Both the position numbers and the translations under genes were made by a program. The notes beneath the pieces are model-generated. The model made no database searches and had not been told where the DNA came from. It saw only the letters and a program-made list of their open reading frames with translations. Shown here in pieces: positions 16,526 to 24,856 of a DNA stretch of 64,000 bases. Numbering within the stretch: the first letter of the stretch is position 1; the number at the start of each line of letters is the position of its first letter. The DNA is from an uncultured Clostridia bacterium (GTDB lineage: Bacteria; Bacillota; Clostridia; Christensenellales; UBA3700), in assembly GCA_948471525.1 (NCBI GenBank), contig CAOKSY010000009.1:8779-72778 (forward strand), in the 5' to 3' direction.

Positions 16526-16990
16526 TTAACGCTTCATGCTTTTCTGTTCCTTAAGATACTCCTGATATCTCTCGATTTGATCTTCACGCAGATCAATCAT
16601 TTCCTTCGCCGCGTCCAATGCCTGCGCGTCTGCCGCGACTCCTTGCTCCTCTGTCATAGTAAATTTCGCATATTTGTGATCAGCCTTAGGCGTTACGTTG
16701 TGCGGATTGTTGCCTGTGTCGGTCTCATACCAAGTGCCTTCATTATTCAACGTCACCGTCCTTATCATACTCGTACTGTACATATTTGACGGAATAATAG
16801 AATTTTGATTGACAGAGTGATAATTAAAATCTGCCGTCTCGCTTGAATTCGCAAGCCATAGCGTAAGTATAGGTTCTTTATCTCTATTGGTAGACAGATA
16901 AACTGCATTCCACTCCATTCCGTCTATTGTAAGAGTAATAAGTTTTCCGCCCGTCTGCTTTTTTCCGTAGATCTGAAATCCGCGCTCGTT
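16526..16990 (-). pseudogene. Remnant of a secreted or cell-wall protein gene, N-terminally truncated
   Basis: The first ATG (16918, MEWNAVYLSTNRD) is internal: the same frame runs back another 24 codons (NERGFQIYGKKQTGGKLITL...) to a TAA at 16991 with no start codon. The visible part is ~154 codons, beta-rich first and then a helix (AADAQALDAAKEMIDLRED). No SD or promoter precedes it and it abuts the dispersed repeats, so a 3' fragment left by rearrangement is likeliest. Family not recognised. Confidence 0.45.
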
Positions 16991-17239
16991 TTAATGCCAA
17001 TCGCCGCAGTCAGCACATCGGAAAATAGGTAAATGCGACAAAAAATTACAGTCAGGAAAAGTGTACTTTTTTTAGAAATTTTATCGAATCATTACATTTA
17101 TAGAAGCGTTTTTTCTGTGCTTAACATAAAATTCTATATTTTATATTTGCGCGCGCCGTACGCGAAAAAAATGAGTGCAAAAATACTGTATGCGAAAGCG
17201 AACTGTCGCATACTGATAAAAACGATATAAGTTCATCTA

Positions 17240-17434
17240 TTACCACTTATTGTCGTATCGTCTGACTCCGTAAATAGATTTGTATTCGGAAAACAATCTT
17301 ATCGATATCGCAAGAAAATCTTCTTTGGATATATTATAATCCTTTAATAGCGTATTAAGTCTTTCGTCCAAACTTTTGTCGACCAACGCCGTCCACTCCT
17401 TGTGCGTAAACGGTATATCTGTTCTGTTACTCAT
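17240..17434 (-). CDS. Small conserved-looking protein of unknown function
   Basis: 64 residues starting MSNRTDIPFTHKEW at ATG 17434, with AAAGAGG eight bases upstream; a longer in-frame start exists but lacks a ribosome binding site. Predicted helical, with a charged KSLDERLNTLLKDYNISKEDF core that resembles a ribbon-helix-helix or short HTH-like accessory, but I cannot place it in a family. No partner in the immediate surroundings. Confidence 0.6.
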   Translation of the reverse strand: MSNRTDIPFTHKEWTALVDKSLDERLNTLLKDYNISKEDFLAISIRLFSEYKSIYGVRRYDNKW

Positions 17435-17577
17435 ATTTTTTCCTCTTTTGTGTTTGTTTTTTAATATTTTAACCCAATATTCTTCTACTGACAACTTTTT
17501 CTATCCCAATCGTGTATAGTTTTTTTACAAATTAATAAAAAAATGCCATAATTGACCGCCGAAAAACAACGGCTAAA

Positions 17578-17615
17578 GAAAAAATCGCCCGTACGTTATA
17601 TATACGGAACGATTT
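17578..17615 (-). terminator. Terminator of lysC
   Basis: AAAATCG and CGTATATA / ACGTACG ... CGATTTT pairing, followed on the minus strand by TTTTTCTTT. Confidence 0.65.
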
Positions 17616-17644
17616 TGAAGGTCTGATATAATAATTGACGTCTA

Positions 17645-18961
17645 TCAGCTGAAAGCGTTGTAGATAGCTTTGATAGCGCGTTCGTAATCGGAAGTGGATA
17701 TACCGACTATGATATTGAGTTCGCTCGAACCTTGATCGATCATTCTGATGTTGATCTTTTCTTTTGCCAATGCGCCGCACAGCGCGGAAGCGGTGCCGGG
17801 TTTATAAGACATACCGTGTCCGACCGTCGCTACAAGAGAAATACCGCTCTTGATCTCGATATGATCGGGAGCGACGACTTTCTTTATACGCTCTATCACG
17901 ACTTCCTCTTTGCCTGCAAGCTCGTTTTCCGCGACCACTATACTCATTGTATCTATGCCGGTGGGAAGATGCTCGAAAGAAATATTGTAATACTCCAATA
18001 CAGCCAAGACTTTGCGCACAAAACCGAGTTCGCTGTTCATCATAGATTTTTCGATATATATGATGCTGTAACCCTTCTTTCCCGCTATGCCTGTGATAAC
18101 TCTTTCGCTGAGAGACTTCTCGTCGAGTTCCGCGACTATCATCGTGCCGGGAGCGGACGGATTGAATGTATTTCTTATATTGATGGGTATATTGCTTACT
18201 CTGACGGGGAAAATCGATTCGGGATGAAGCACGTTTGCGCCCATATAAGCGAGTTCCCTCAATTCTTTATAAGACAGTTTTGCGATAGGGCGGGGATCGT
18301 CGACTATACGCGGGTCAGCGGACATAAAACCGTTGACGTCCGTCCAGTTCTCGTAAAGATTTGCGCCTACGGCTCTGGCAATTACCGCCCCGGACACGTC
18401 CGAACCGCCTCTGCTGAAAGTATGCACTATACCGGCGTCGTCTCCGCCGTAAAATCCGGGTACGACCGCTCTGTCGATCTTGGAAAGCACGCTCTTGACT
18501 TTTTCGTTTGTGCGTTCGGAATCAAAATCGCCGCCGTCGGTGAATACCATAATATCTTTTGCATCGACGAATGTATAGCCCAAAGTCTTTGCCACTATCA
18601 CGGCGGAAAGATATTCTCCTCTCGACGCGCAGAACTCCGCCGAATTATACTTGAGCATATCTCGCTCTACTTCGTCAAGATACGCGTCGATATCGAGATC
18701 GAGTTTGAGGTCTTTGACTATGCCCTTGAATCTTTCTCTGATTTTGTCGAAAGTAGCGGCGCACTCTCCGTTGATCTGCAAGTCGTGATAGCAGGCGTAC
18801 AGCATATCCGTGACTTTATGATCTTGAGAAAATCTCTTGCCGGGAGCGGATACGACTACGTATCTGCGCTTCGCGTCCTGCTTTATGATCTCTGCGACCT
18901 GTGTGATCGCCTTGGCGTCAGCCATTGAAGTCCCGCCGAATTTAACGACCGTGATTGACAT
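17645..18961 (-). CDS. lysC: Aspartate kinase (monofunctional, two ACT domains)
   Basis: 438 residues. Phosphorylates aspartate, first step to Lys, Thr, Met and diaminopimelate. Kinase N-terminus VVKFGGTSMAD, nucleotide/substrate loop FSRGGSDVSGAVIA, ENWTDVNGFMSADPR; C-terminal ACT pair (about 300-438) including YSIIYIEKSMMNSELGF and NIRMIDQGSSELNI. The long central insert and ACT arrangement resemble AKIII-type enzymes rather than the alpha/beta type with an internal start. ATG 18961 (MSITVVKFGG) has AGAGGT upstream; the longer frame from 19021 covers the leader hairpin and is not preferred. Standalone gene; no lysine riboswitch is visible. Confidence 0.95.
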   Translation of the reverse strand: MSITVVKFGGTSMADAKAITQVAEIIKQDAKRRYVVVSAPGKRFSQDHKVTDMLYACYHDLQINGECAATFDKIRERFKGIVKDLKLDLDIDAYLDEVERDMLKYNSAEFCASRGEYLSAVIVAKTLGYTFVDAKDIMVFTDGGDFDSERTNEKVKSVLSKIDRAVVPGFYGGDDAGIVHTFSRGGSDVSGAVIARAVGANLYENWTDVNGFMSADPRIVDDPRPIAKLSYKELRELAYMGANVLHPESIFPVRVSNIPINIRNTFNPSAPGTMIVAELDEKSLSERVITGIAGKKGYSIIYIEKSMMNSELGFVRKVLAVLEYYNISFEHLPTGIDTMSIVVAENELAGKEEVVIERIKKVVAPDHIEIKSGISLVATVGHGMSYKPGTASALCGALAKEKINIRMIDQGSSELNIIVGISTSDYERAIKAIYNAFS

Positions 18962-19000
18962 ACGATACCTCTTAATATATTTATTTATAAATATTTTACA

Positions 19001-19025
19001 TTGCTTGCGGATATTTGGCAAGCAA
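19001..19025 (-). other. Leader hairpin upstream of lysC
   Basis: Perfect 8-bp stem TTGCTTGC / GCAAGCAA with a nine-base loop, 40-64 bases before the lysC start codon. No T-run. Could be a mRNA-stability or protein-binding element. Confidence 0.35.
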
Positions 19026-19187
19026 ATCGATATACTTTATATTTTCTCCAAAAATCGCAAAGATTTGCAACCTATTTGACGATTTCTTTGACAAACTATT
19101 TTCAATATATGCTTTCTTTCTTCAATTTGTATATATTCCACCTTAAAATATTATATCAATAAATGTTGTAAAATCTCATATCCTCTA

Positions 19188-19216
19188 TTGACAGTGTATA
19201 GAATATATGGTAATAT
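19188..19216 (+). promoter_or_regulatory. Promoter of the zinc-ribbon membrane protein gene
   Basis: TTGACA (19188-19193), 17-base spacer, TAATAT (19211-19216). The TTG of the -35 box would otherwise be read as an in-frame start codon. Confidence 0.65.
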
Positions 19217-19229
19217 AATAGAAAAGGGG

Positions 19230-19556
19230 GTGATATATACGTTTTGTCCTCATTGCGGAGAACCTCTAGAAGATAAAACTACTAAATGTCCTTATTGCGG
19301 AAAGGCTACAGGTCAGAATCAAATTTTTTCGTCGTCAAACAACTTGCTTGCGCTCTTGGGCTTCGTATTGTCCTTCTTCGTCCCTTTGGGCGGTCTTATA
19401 TGCTCCATTATGGGATACAGAAATGCAGACGATTATGACGGAAACGGCAAAGGATTGGCGGTTGCCGGTATCATAATAAGCGGCTTGAGCATTCTTTTTA
19501 CGGCTATATTACTGGCGGCGTATGCTTCGGTAATGTTACGTATGGTCATAAAATGA
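19230..19556 (+). CDS. Zinc-ribbon DUF4190-type membrane protein
   Basis: About 108 residues. N-terminal four-Cys ribbon FCPHCGEPLEDKTTKCPYCG, then two hydrophobic helices separated by GYRNADDYDGNGKGLAVAGI, the usual DUF4190 pattern. The start is uncertain: the only standard codon upstream of the first Cys is the GTG at 19230, but it is part of AAGGGGGTGAT, which is itself an excellent Shine-Dalgarno sequence. If that is the SD, initiation would have to be at a non-standard codon (ATA or ACG) a few bases on. Confidence 0.75.
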   Translation: MIYTFCPHCGEPLEDKTTKCPYCGKATGQNQIFSSSNNLLALLGFVLSFFVPLGGLICSIMGYRNADDYDGNGKGLAVAGIIISGLSILFTAILLAAYASVMLRMVIK

Positions 19557-19572
19557 TGATCTTTTAAAATTT

Positions 19573-19602
19573 AAAAAAGGCGGGCGCTTAATCGCGCTCG
19601 CC
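19573..19602 (-). terminator. Terminator overlapping the end of the DUF1015 gene
   Basis: GGCGAGCGC / GCGCCCGCC stem with the stop codon in the loop, followed on the minus strand by TTTTTTAAATTTT. The last codons of the gene form one arm. Confidence 0.75.
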
Positions 19603-20835
19603 TATGTATCTGCATTCAAGATAATATCTCTTGTCTTCCGCATGTCCCATCGAAAATGATTTTCTCGGCAACACTCCGCGTCTCACTACGTAATCGAACA
19701 ATCCGTCCTTTTCAAGACAAGGCATAAATACGGCTACGCCGTCTTTTTCTTTTGCCACGCCCTGCAAATGCGCGTCGCCGTGTATGTAATCTATCACCAT
19801 TTCTTTATGATTACGCGCATATGCGTCCATAAGCTGCTGTATATCAGCGATCGCGTCGCTCGGATTGTCGGACACCTTCCAATAATATAACTTTCCCCTA
19901 TATACGACCTTGACTTGCGCCTTGCCGTTAAGAGCGTCCAACTTGGAGTGCATATATTCTATAAAATCTTCCGATACGTTGAGGACTACTCTGTGTATGG
20001 GCTGAAACTGCAACGATCTGTCGTGCAAATTGACAAGCTCGCAAAGAGCGTAACGCGCGGGGTGCGATTTTCGCTCCGCTTTTGTCAAAGTCTTCTTTAT
20101 TTTATTCCAACACTCTTTTGCCGTCGCAAGCGAGTGGTTGCCGTCGCCGACCGCAAACAGTATCGGCTTGTCCGATCCGTATTTCGATATCAATGAATCT
20201 CTGTCGAGCAGCGAATTGAGTTTGTCCACAACGGGCGCGCAGTTGGTGATCTTATATCCTTTTATATGTCCGCCGCCCATATTGAGATCGAAATCGTACG
20301 CTTTTTCAAAATAATCTTTGCTTGCATATAGATTTTCGATTATCCGATCCTTTCTGTCGTCCATCAACATCATTATATGCGGAGACTCGAGACACGCGCC
20401 TTTGCGCACTTCTATTCTCGGAGGAAGTCTGTCGACTACCGTCTTTTCCGTGGCTTTGATAAGAGCGTCGTTTTCGGGAGTGTAGTCGTAATCTTCCAGA
20501 TCGACGGCTATCACGAGTCCCAACCTGCGCTGACCGTCCGGAGTAGTTCTTTCCACCAATATAAATCCCTCAAACTCGTCGAATACTCCGCCCTTGAGAT
20601 ATTTGAACATTGTGGAGTTGATAGAACTTATCCTATTCTGTTTTCCTTTCTTTTCTAGATAAACTTCGGGAAAAATAATATTCAGCGCAGACGGAGCGTC
20701 TCCGACGAATTCGGAAAGTTTTTCCCAATAATCTTCCTGCGAAGTAAACTGATCGCAGGCAATTACGCTCCACTTGCTTTTGTCAATATATCCTTTGGGG
20801 ATTAATATCTTGGGTACGGCTATCGTATTGCGCAT
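19588..20835 (-). CDS. DUF1015 family protein
   Basis: 415 residues, standard for DUF1015. Recognised by N-terminal AVPKILIPKG...WSVIACDQFTSQEDYWE and internal FAVGDGNHSLATAKECW and HPARYALCELVNLHD segments, the GDGNHS motif being the family hallmark. In several Firmicutes these proteins lie near serine or phosphoserine metabolism genes, but none are adjacent here. Start ATG 20835 (MRNTIAVPK) has AAAGGAC upstream. A hairpin at its end serves as terminator. Confidence 0.9.
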   Translation of the reverse strand: MRNTIAVPKILIPKGYIDKSKWSVIACDQFTSQEDYWEKLSEFVGDAPSALNIIFPEVYLEKKGKQNRISSINSTMFKYLKGGVFDEFEGFILVERTTPDGQRRLGLVIAVDLEDYDYTPENDALIKATEKTVVDRLPPRIEVRKGACLESPHIMMLMDDRKDRIIENLYASKDYFEKAYDFDLNMGGGHIKGYKITNCAPVVDKLNSLLDRDSLISKYGSDKPILFAVGDGNHSLATAKECWNKIKKTLTKAERKSHPARYALCELVNLHDRSLQFQPIHRVVLNVSEDFIEYMHSKLDALNGKAQVKVVYRGKLYYWKVSDNPSDAIADIQQLMDAYARNHKEMVIDYIHGDAHLQGVAKEKDGVAVFMPCLEKDGLFDYVVRRGVLPRKSFSMGHAEDKRYYLECRYIGERD

Positions 20836-20941
20836 ATTTTGTCCTTTCGAGTTTGGCGAGAAACGCAAACCGCGCTCCCCGCCAAATATAAGTTATTTTA
20901 TTTGAATTTGTCGCGACGGTATAAATTCCGCGCCGCCGGTA

Positions 20942-21748
20942 TTATTTCTTATGACCTTTTTTTCTTGCCGCCGCCGATTGAGAAGATATGCGGTAGATTA
21001 CTTTTATCTCTTCGAGAAGTTTCTCTGGCGTCATATATCTCTTGATCGTGCCGCCCTGAACCACACTGATGATACCGCTCTCTTCGCTGACTACGATAGC
21101 AAAGACGTCGCTTTCTTCGGTGATGCCGATAGCCGCTCTGTGTCTCGTGCCGAGATCCTTGGCAAGCGTAACTTCCTGCGAAAGGGGAAGGAAACAGCCT
21201 GCGGAAATTATCCTGTCGCCGAGCACTACTACCGCGCCGTCATGCAACGGAGCCTTAGTATTGAATATACTCTCCAAAAGTCCGCTGGAGATAGTCGCGT
21301 CCAAAGCCGTGCCCGTATCCAATATATGGGACGGCACTTCGGTCGGAGCGATTATGATCAACGCGCCGACGTCGTTCTTCGCCATATTCTGACACGCCTT
21401 GACGATCTCGGTCGCGGAAATAAGCAACTGTTCGTCGGTAGTGGTATATCCGTATTTGACTTTTTGCCTTCTGGCAAGTTTGCTCATAAAAATCTTCAAG
21501 TCCGAACGGTATACCTCGACGGTAACTACTATCCAGAATACGTTGAAAAATCTAAGTACGTCCAATGCGACGTAACCGATATTGCTCCAAGTCTTGTTGA
21601 GCAATAAAACCGTAATATAGACGACAGCGTATATGGCGGTAATGATCGCCATACGATAACTGTTTCTCTTCGCGAAGAAAACAAGCATAAGCGCCGCTAC
21701 AAACAGTGTAATCGCAATATCTACAACTACCCAAGCCGGATGTGCCAT
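20942..21748 (-). CDS. cdaA: Diadenylate cyclase CdaA
   Basis: 268 residues. Makes c-di-AMP from two ATP. N-terminal membrane part with three helices (6-25, 34-50, 62-80), then the DAC domain with DGA (170-172, LHDGAVVV) and RHR (202-204, GTRHRAAIG), plus SEESG (221-225). Length and arrangement are those of CdaA, not DisA or CdaS. It normally sits upstream of cdaR and glmM; neither is adjacent here, so this copy has lost its conserved neighbours. c-di-AMP control of potassium and osmolyte balance is general knowledge of the family. Confidence 0.95.
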   Translation of the reverse strand: MAHPAWVVVDIAITLFVAALMLVFFAKRNSYRMAIITAIYAVVYITVLLLNKTWSNIGYVALDVLRFFNVFWIVVTVEVYRSDLKIFMSKLARRQKVKYGYTTTDEQLLISATEIVKACQNMAKNDVGALIIIAPTEVPSHILDTGTALDATISSGLLESIFNTKAPLHDGAVVVLGDRIISAGCFLPLSQEVTLAKDLGTRHRAAIGITEESDVFAIVVSEESGIISVVQGGTIKRYMTPEKLLEEIKVIYRISSQSAAARKKGHKK

Positions 21749-21857
21749 AATTCCTATCTCCTATGTGAAGTCCTTTAATATAATATAATGTTTTTTCTCA
21801 AAAATAAAGTGATTTTGACAAGAAATAATTACCTTTTCGGCAAAATCTCTCATTTTT

Positions 21858-23234
21858 TTATAGAAAAGGATCGTCGGAAGGAGTTTTTTCCTCGCTCGCG
21901 TCGCTCTCTCCGTCCGATTTTTCATCGGGATAAGACTGAAAATCAAAAGGTTTGACGCTCTCTTCTTTGGATTCTTCCGCCGGCTTAAGATAATCGGAAC
22001 GGTGTTTTATAATATAATGCTTTGCCGCCATGACCAATCCGAATACCGCGCCGATAGCCGCTATTTTCAACACCACTTCAAGTACAGTCGAAACGCGCGT
22101 GCTCTGTCCTGCCGCACCGACTTCGTTTTTGGCGGTAGACAAAACCGACTTGAAAGTATCGCCGTTGGATGCGTCCAACGCGCTCAAGACGGAATTGACG
22201 ACGTCGTCGAACTGCGCTATTATATTCTCTTCTCCTTTGCGTTCGATCATATTTTCCAAAGTGTCGCTCTCGGTGTGATATACGTTGTTTTTCCCGTCCA
22301 TCTCCGTCAACATAGGATAGTCGTTGAGCGACCAGTTGTGCGACAGATAATTCGCGGTCGGCACTCCTCTGTTAATGAAATGATATTGATTGCCCGACAT
22401 TCCTATATGAGTATATGGATACGCCGCGTCCGTCTCCATAGTATAGTCCGCGCAATTCTTATTTTTGGGAATCTTGCTCAATCCCTCGCTTGCCGCGCGC
22501 AGATAATTGCCGTAATTATTGGCGCGTTCGCCGCTGTAAAGATACAAGTTATCTCCGCCGCCTAGCATAGAAAAATTGATCATCAAACGTATATTGTCGT
22601 AATCCGCGTTTTTGAGTTGAGACGCGTAATGATACGAGCCTCTCCAACGGTAGCTGCCGCCTGTAAAAAATACGAACGTAATATCGTAGTCGTACTCTCT
22701 GTCTTTCATAGTCTCCGCCAAAGTAAGCAATATCGACGCGCCGCTTCCGCTCTCGTAACTTCCGTCGGCTTTCCACAATTCTTCGCCTTTCTTCTCGGAA
22801 TAGAGATTGTCGTATTGAGCGGAGAGGATTATCTCGCCTTCTGATCTTGAAGATTTTTTTGTAAAGACGACGTTATAGGACGTGGCTTCGTTGACTGCCG
22901 TGCCGTCGTATCTTGTGAAATTGGACTTGAAATCCTGCAGTCCTTCTTTGCCGTCATAAGCATATCTGCTCTCGTATCCGTATGATTTCAACGTGTCGGC
23001 AAGATATGCCGCCGCGTCGTATTCGCCCTGCGTGCCCATAGTTCTGTCGGGATGATTCGCCGCAAGATAACGCAAATTATCCATCGCCGTTACGCCGAGA
23101 TCTTCTCTCACCTTTTGAGGCGCGTAATCGTCTCGGGCGGAAGAACATCCCGCAAAAGTCATCGCTCCGACTGTCACGATCGCAAGAGTCAGTATAAGAC
23201 ATATAGATTTAAATATTTTTCTGCCCTCTCTCAT
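21858..23234 (-). CDS. M28-like lipoprotein with lost zinc ligands and a C-terminal membrane anchor
   Basis: 458 residues. Lipobox TFAGC near residue 30, M28 fold through residues 45-340, then a transmembrane helix (VVLKIAAIGAVFGLVMAA) and an acidic cytoplasm-like tail. Where M28 peptidases have HxD, this has AQYDN; where they have DDNASG, it has ESGSGAS; where they have EE, it has GGSYRWRGS; and NLD is NFS. Only the final His (HTESDT) remains. Catalysis by the usual mechanism is improbable. ATG 23234, with GAGG five bases upstream; the SD begins in the stop codon of the preceding gene, so the two are coupled. Confidence 0.8.
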   Translation of the reverse strand: MREGRKIFKSICLILTLAIVTVGAMTFAGCSSARDDYAPQKVREDLGVTAMDNLRYLAANHPDRTMGTQGEYDAAAYLADTLKSYGYESRYAYDGKEGLQDFKSNFTRYDGTAVNEATSYNVVFTKKSSRSEGEIILSAQYDNLYSEKKGEELWKADGSYESGSGASILLTLAETMKDREYDYDITFVFFTGGSYRWRGSYHYASQLKNADYDNIRLMINFSMLGGGDNLYLYSGERANNYGNYLRAASEGLSKIPKNKNCADYTMETDAAYPYTHIGMSGNQYHFINRGVPTANYLSHNWSLNDYPMLTEMDGKNNVYHTESDTLENMIERKGEENIIAQFDDVVNSVLSALDASNGDTFKSVLSTAKNEVGAAGQSTRVSTVLEVVLKIAAIGAVFGLVMAAKHYIIKHRSDYLKPAEESKEESVKPFDFQSYPDEKSDGESDASEEKTPSDDPFL

Positions 23235-23241
23235 ACCCACC

Positions 23242-23871
23242 TCACACGCATATCAGCAAAGCCGTAAGCGGCATTGCCGACAGATAAAAATGTATAGCGT
23301 AAAATCGCTTGGGCATCTTGGCGGAAAACGCGATCAAGAATACCGCAAAAGCTATCACCGCCGACAGAATATCGACGATAGCCGCGCCCATATTGAGCGC
23401 AAGCGGATAGTATACGAAAATCATATGCGCAACGCCTTTGAGCACCGTCAAAAGTATGAACGAAGAATCGAGGCATATCCTGAATTTGCGGATATCGAAA
23501 GGTTCGTTGAGCACTGCGTACTGACCGCATATCAATCTTGCGAACATTCTCGCATAGACGTGATACAGGAGAAAAAGTACTATTGCACTGATCAAAGGCG
23601 TAAATATTTTTACAGTTGCGACCAACACGTTGCCGCCCACCGTCCTCAATAACTCAGGCATGGATTGACCTATTATTTTAGCGTAGGATGCGCCGTAAGA
23701 TGGCTCTATTATATACGCAAAAATGCTGTTGAAATTGGGGAAAGTCGAGTAATATATCGAGAAGAATATCCCGCAAAACAGCGCGATCTTGAGCAATCGC
23801 GTCACGTGGTCGTTCTGAAGTTTCGGCACGGCAGGCACGATGATCTGCCGTCTATAATTTGGTTGTTGCAT
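23242..23871 (-). CDS. Polytopic membrane protein of unknown function
   Basis: 209 residues with about five hydrophobic segments (28-45, 78-108, 135-158, 166-188, 192-209) and little else. Loosely reminiscent of Yip1-type membrane proteins but not assignable. Its first 20 bases overlap the end of holA and its stop adjoins the SD of the M28-like lipoprotein gene, so it belongs to the comEC-holA transcript. Confidence 0.75.
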   Translation of the reverse strand: MQQPNYRRQIIVPAVPKLQNDHVTRLLKIALFCGIFFSIYYSTFPNFNSIFAYIIEPSYGASYAKIIGQSMPELLRTVGGNVLVATVKIFTPLISAIVLFLLYHVYARMFARLICGQYAVLNEPFDIRKFRICLDSSFILLTVLKGVAHMIFVYYPLALNMGAAIVDILSAVIAFAVFLIAFSAKMPKRFYAIHFYLSAMPLTALLICV

Positions 23872-24856
23872 TTGTCTTTCCTATCAAATATGTTATTGCA
23901 AGATCCAACGCGTTGTCCTGCGTGATCTTGCCGCTCTTAAAATCGTACTCCAGCGAATAAAGATAGTACACTGTCTTTTTGAGTTTCGACAAAAAGCCAT
24001 GCGTGCGTCTTTTGGCGACGTCTATCTTTTTCTTTGCCATAAAGAGCGCGGGCTTTCTCATTCCCAATCTCTCGGCGAGAAAATCGTCGTCGCCCTCGTT
24101 GGTCATTATCGCAAACATTCTCTTGTACGTCAACGTTATATTGGCAAGTATCATCGACGGCTTCTCTCCTCTGTCGAGTAGTATGTCGATCCTGCTCATA
24201 GCCCTGTCGTAATCTCCGTCCTGCAACGCGAATATAAATTCGAATACCTGCGTTTCCGTATCCGTCGGGACAATGTCTTCTATGAGGTTTTTATCGACCT
24301 GCTCGCCGTCCGCGCAATAAAGCATGATCTTCTTGAGTTCGTTGTTTATCTTGCCGAAATCCTTATTGCATCTGTGGACTATCTCCGAGAGAGAGGACTT
24401 GTCGTATTTTATCTTGTAAAACTTGAAAAGCGTCTCTATATAGCTGACGTAATCCACAAGGCTCATTCTGTTGCAGTCCACCTCTACGACGTACTGACTT
24501 ATCGCATTCTTTATCGACGGCGAATTGACTAATATCAGAATGTTGCCTTCGTATATATTATTGACGTAATCCAGCCATTTTTCCGTCTCGTCCACAGAAA
24601 GTTTTCGATTGAAATCTCTTACGATCACGAGACGTCTGTCTCCGAACATCGATCCGTATGACAGCGACGCGATCATATCGTCGCAGGAAATTTCGTTGCC
24701 CTCAAACTTGCTCACCGCGAAATCTCGCATATCCGACGGAATAAGATCGTAGAACTTGTCTAGCGCATAAAGTATAAGCCCTTCGTCGTCGCCGAAGAGC
24801 GAGTAAATATCTGACACGTTGGTCTTGAAAGTTTGTTTTAACTGTAACGCCTGCAT
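23852..24856 (-). CDS. holA: DNA polymerase III subunit delta
   Basis: 334 residues, normal for HolA. Part of the clamp loader. N-terminal AAA+-like domain with LFGDDEGLILYALDKF and RRLVIVRDF, and the C-terminal helical part ILANITLTYKRMFAIM...LAERLGMRKPALFMAKKKI typical of delta. Start at ATG 24856, which shares one base with the comEC stop (TGATG) and has GGAG seven bases upstream inside comEC. The gene pair comEC-holA is widespread in Firmicutes; rpsT, often next, is missing. Confidence 0.92.
   Translation of the reverse strand: MQALQLKQTFKTNVSDIYSLFGDDEGLILYALDKFYDLIPSDMRDFAVSKFEGNEISCDDMIASLSYGSMFGDRRLVIVRDFNRKLSVDETEKWLDYVNNIYEGNILILVNSPSIKNAISQYVVEVDCNRMSLVDYVSYIETLFKFYKIKYDKSSLSEIVHRCNKDFGKINNELKKIMLYCADGEQVDKNLIEDIVPTDTETQVFEFIFALQDGDYDRAMSRIDILLDRGEKPSMILANITLTYKRMFAIMTNEGDDDFLAERLGMRKPALFMAKKKIDVAKRRTHGFLSKLKKTVYYLYSLEYDFKSGKITQDNALDLAITYLIGKTNATTKL

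Noticed and set aside
17033..17230. Plus-strand 65-codon frame
   Set aside because: No SD, odd composition rich in Ile/Lys/Tyr in AT-rich DNA; nothing supports it.
18962..19187. Lysine riboswitch upstream of lysC
   Set aside because: The leader is short and lacks the conserved L-box core and a terminator; only an 8-bp hairpin is present.
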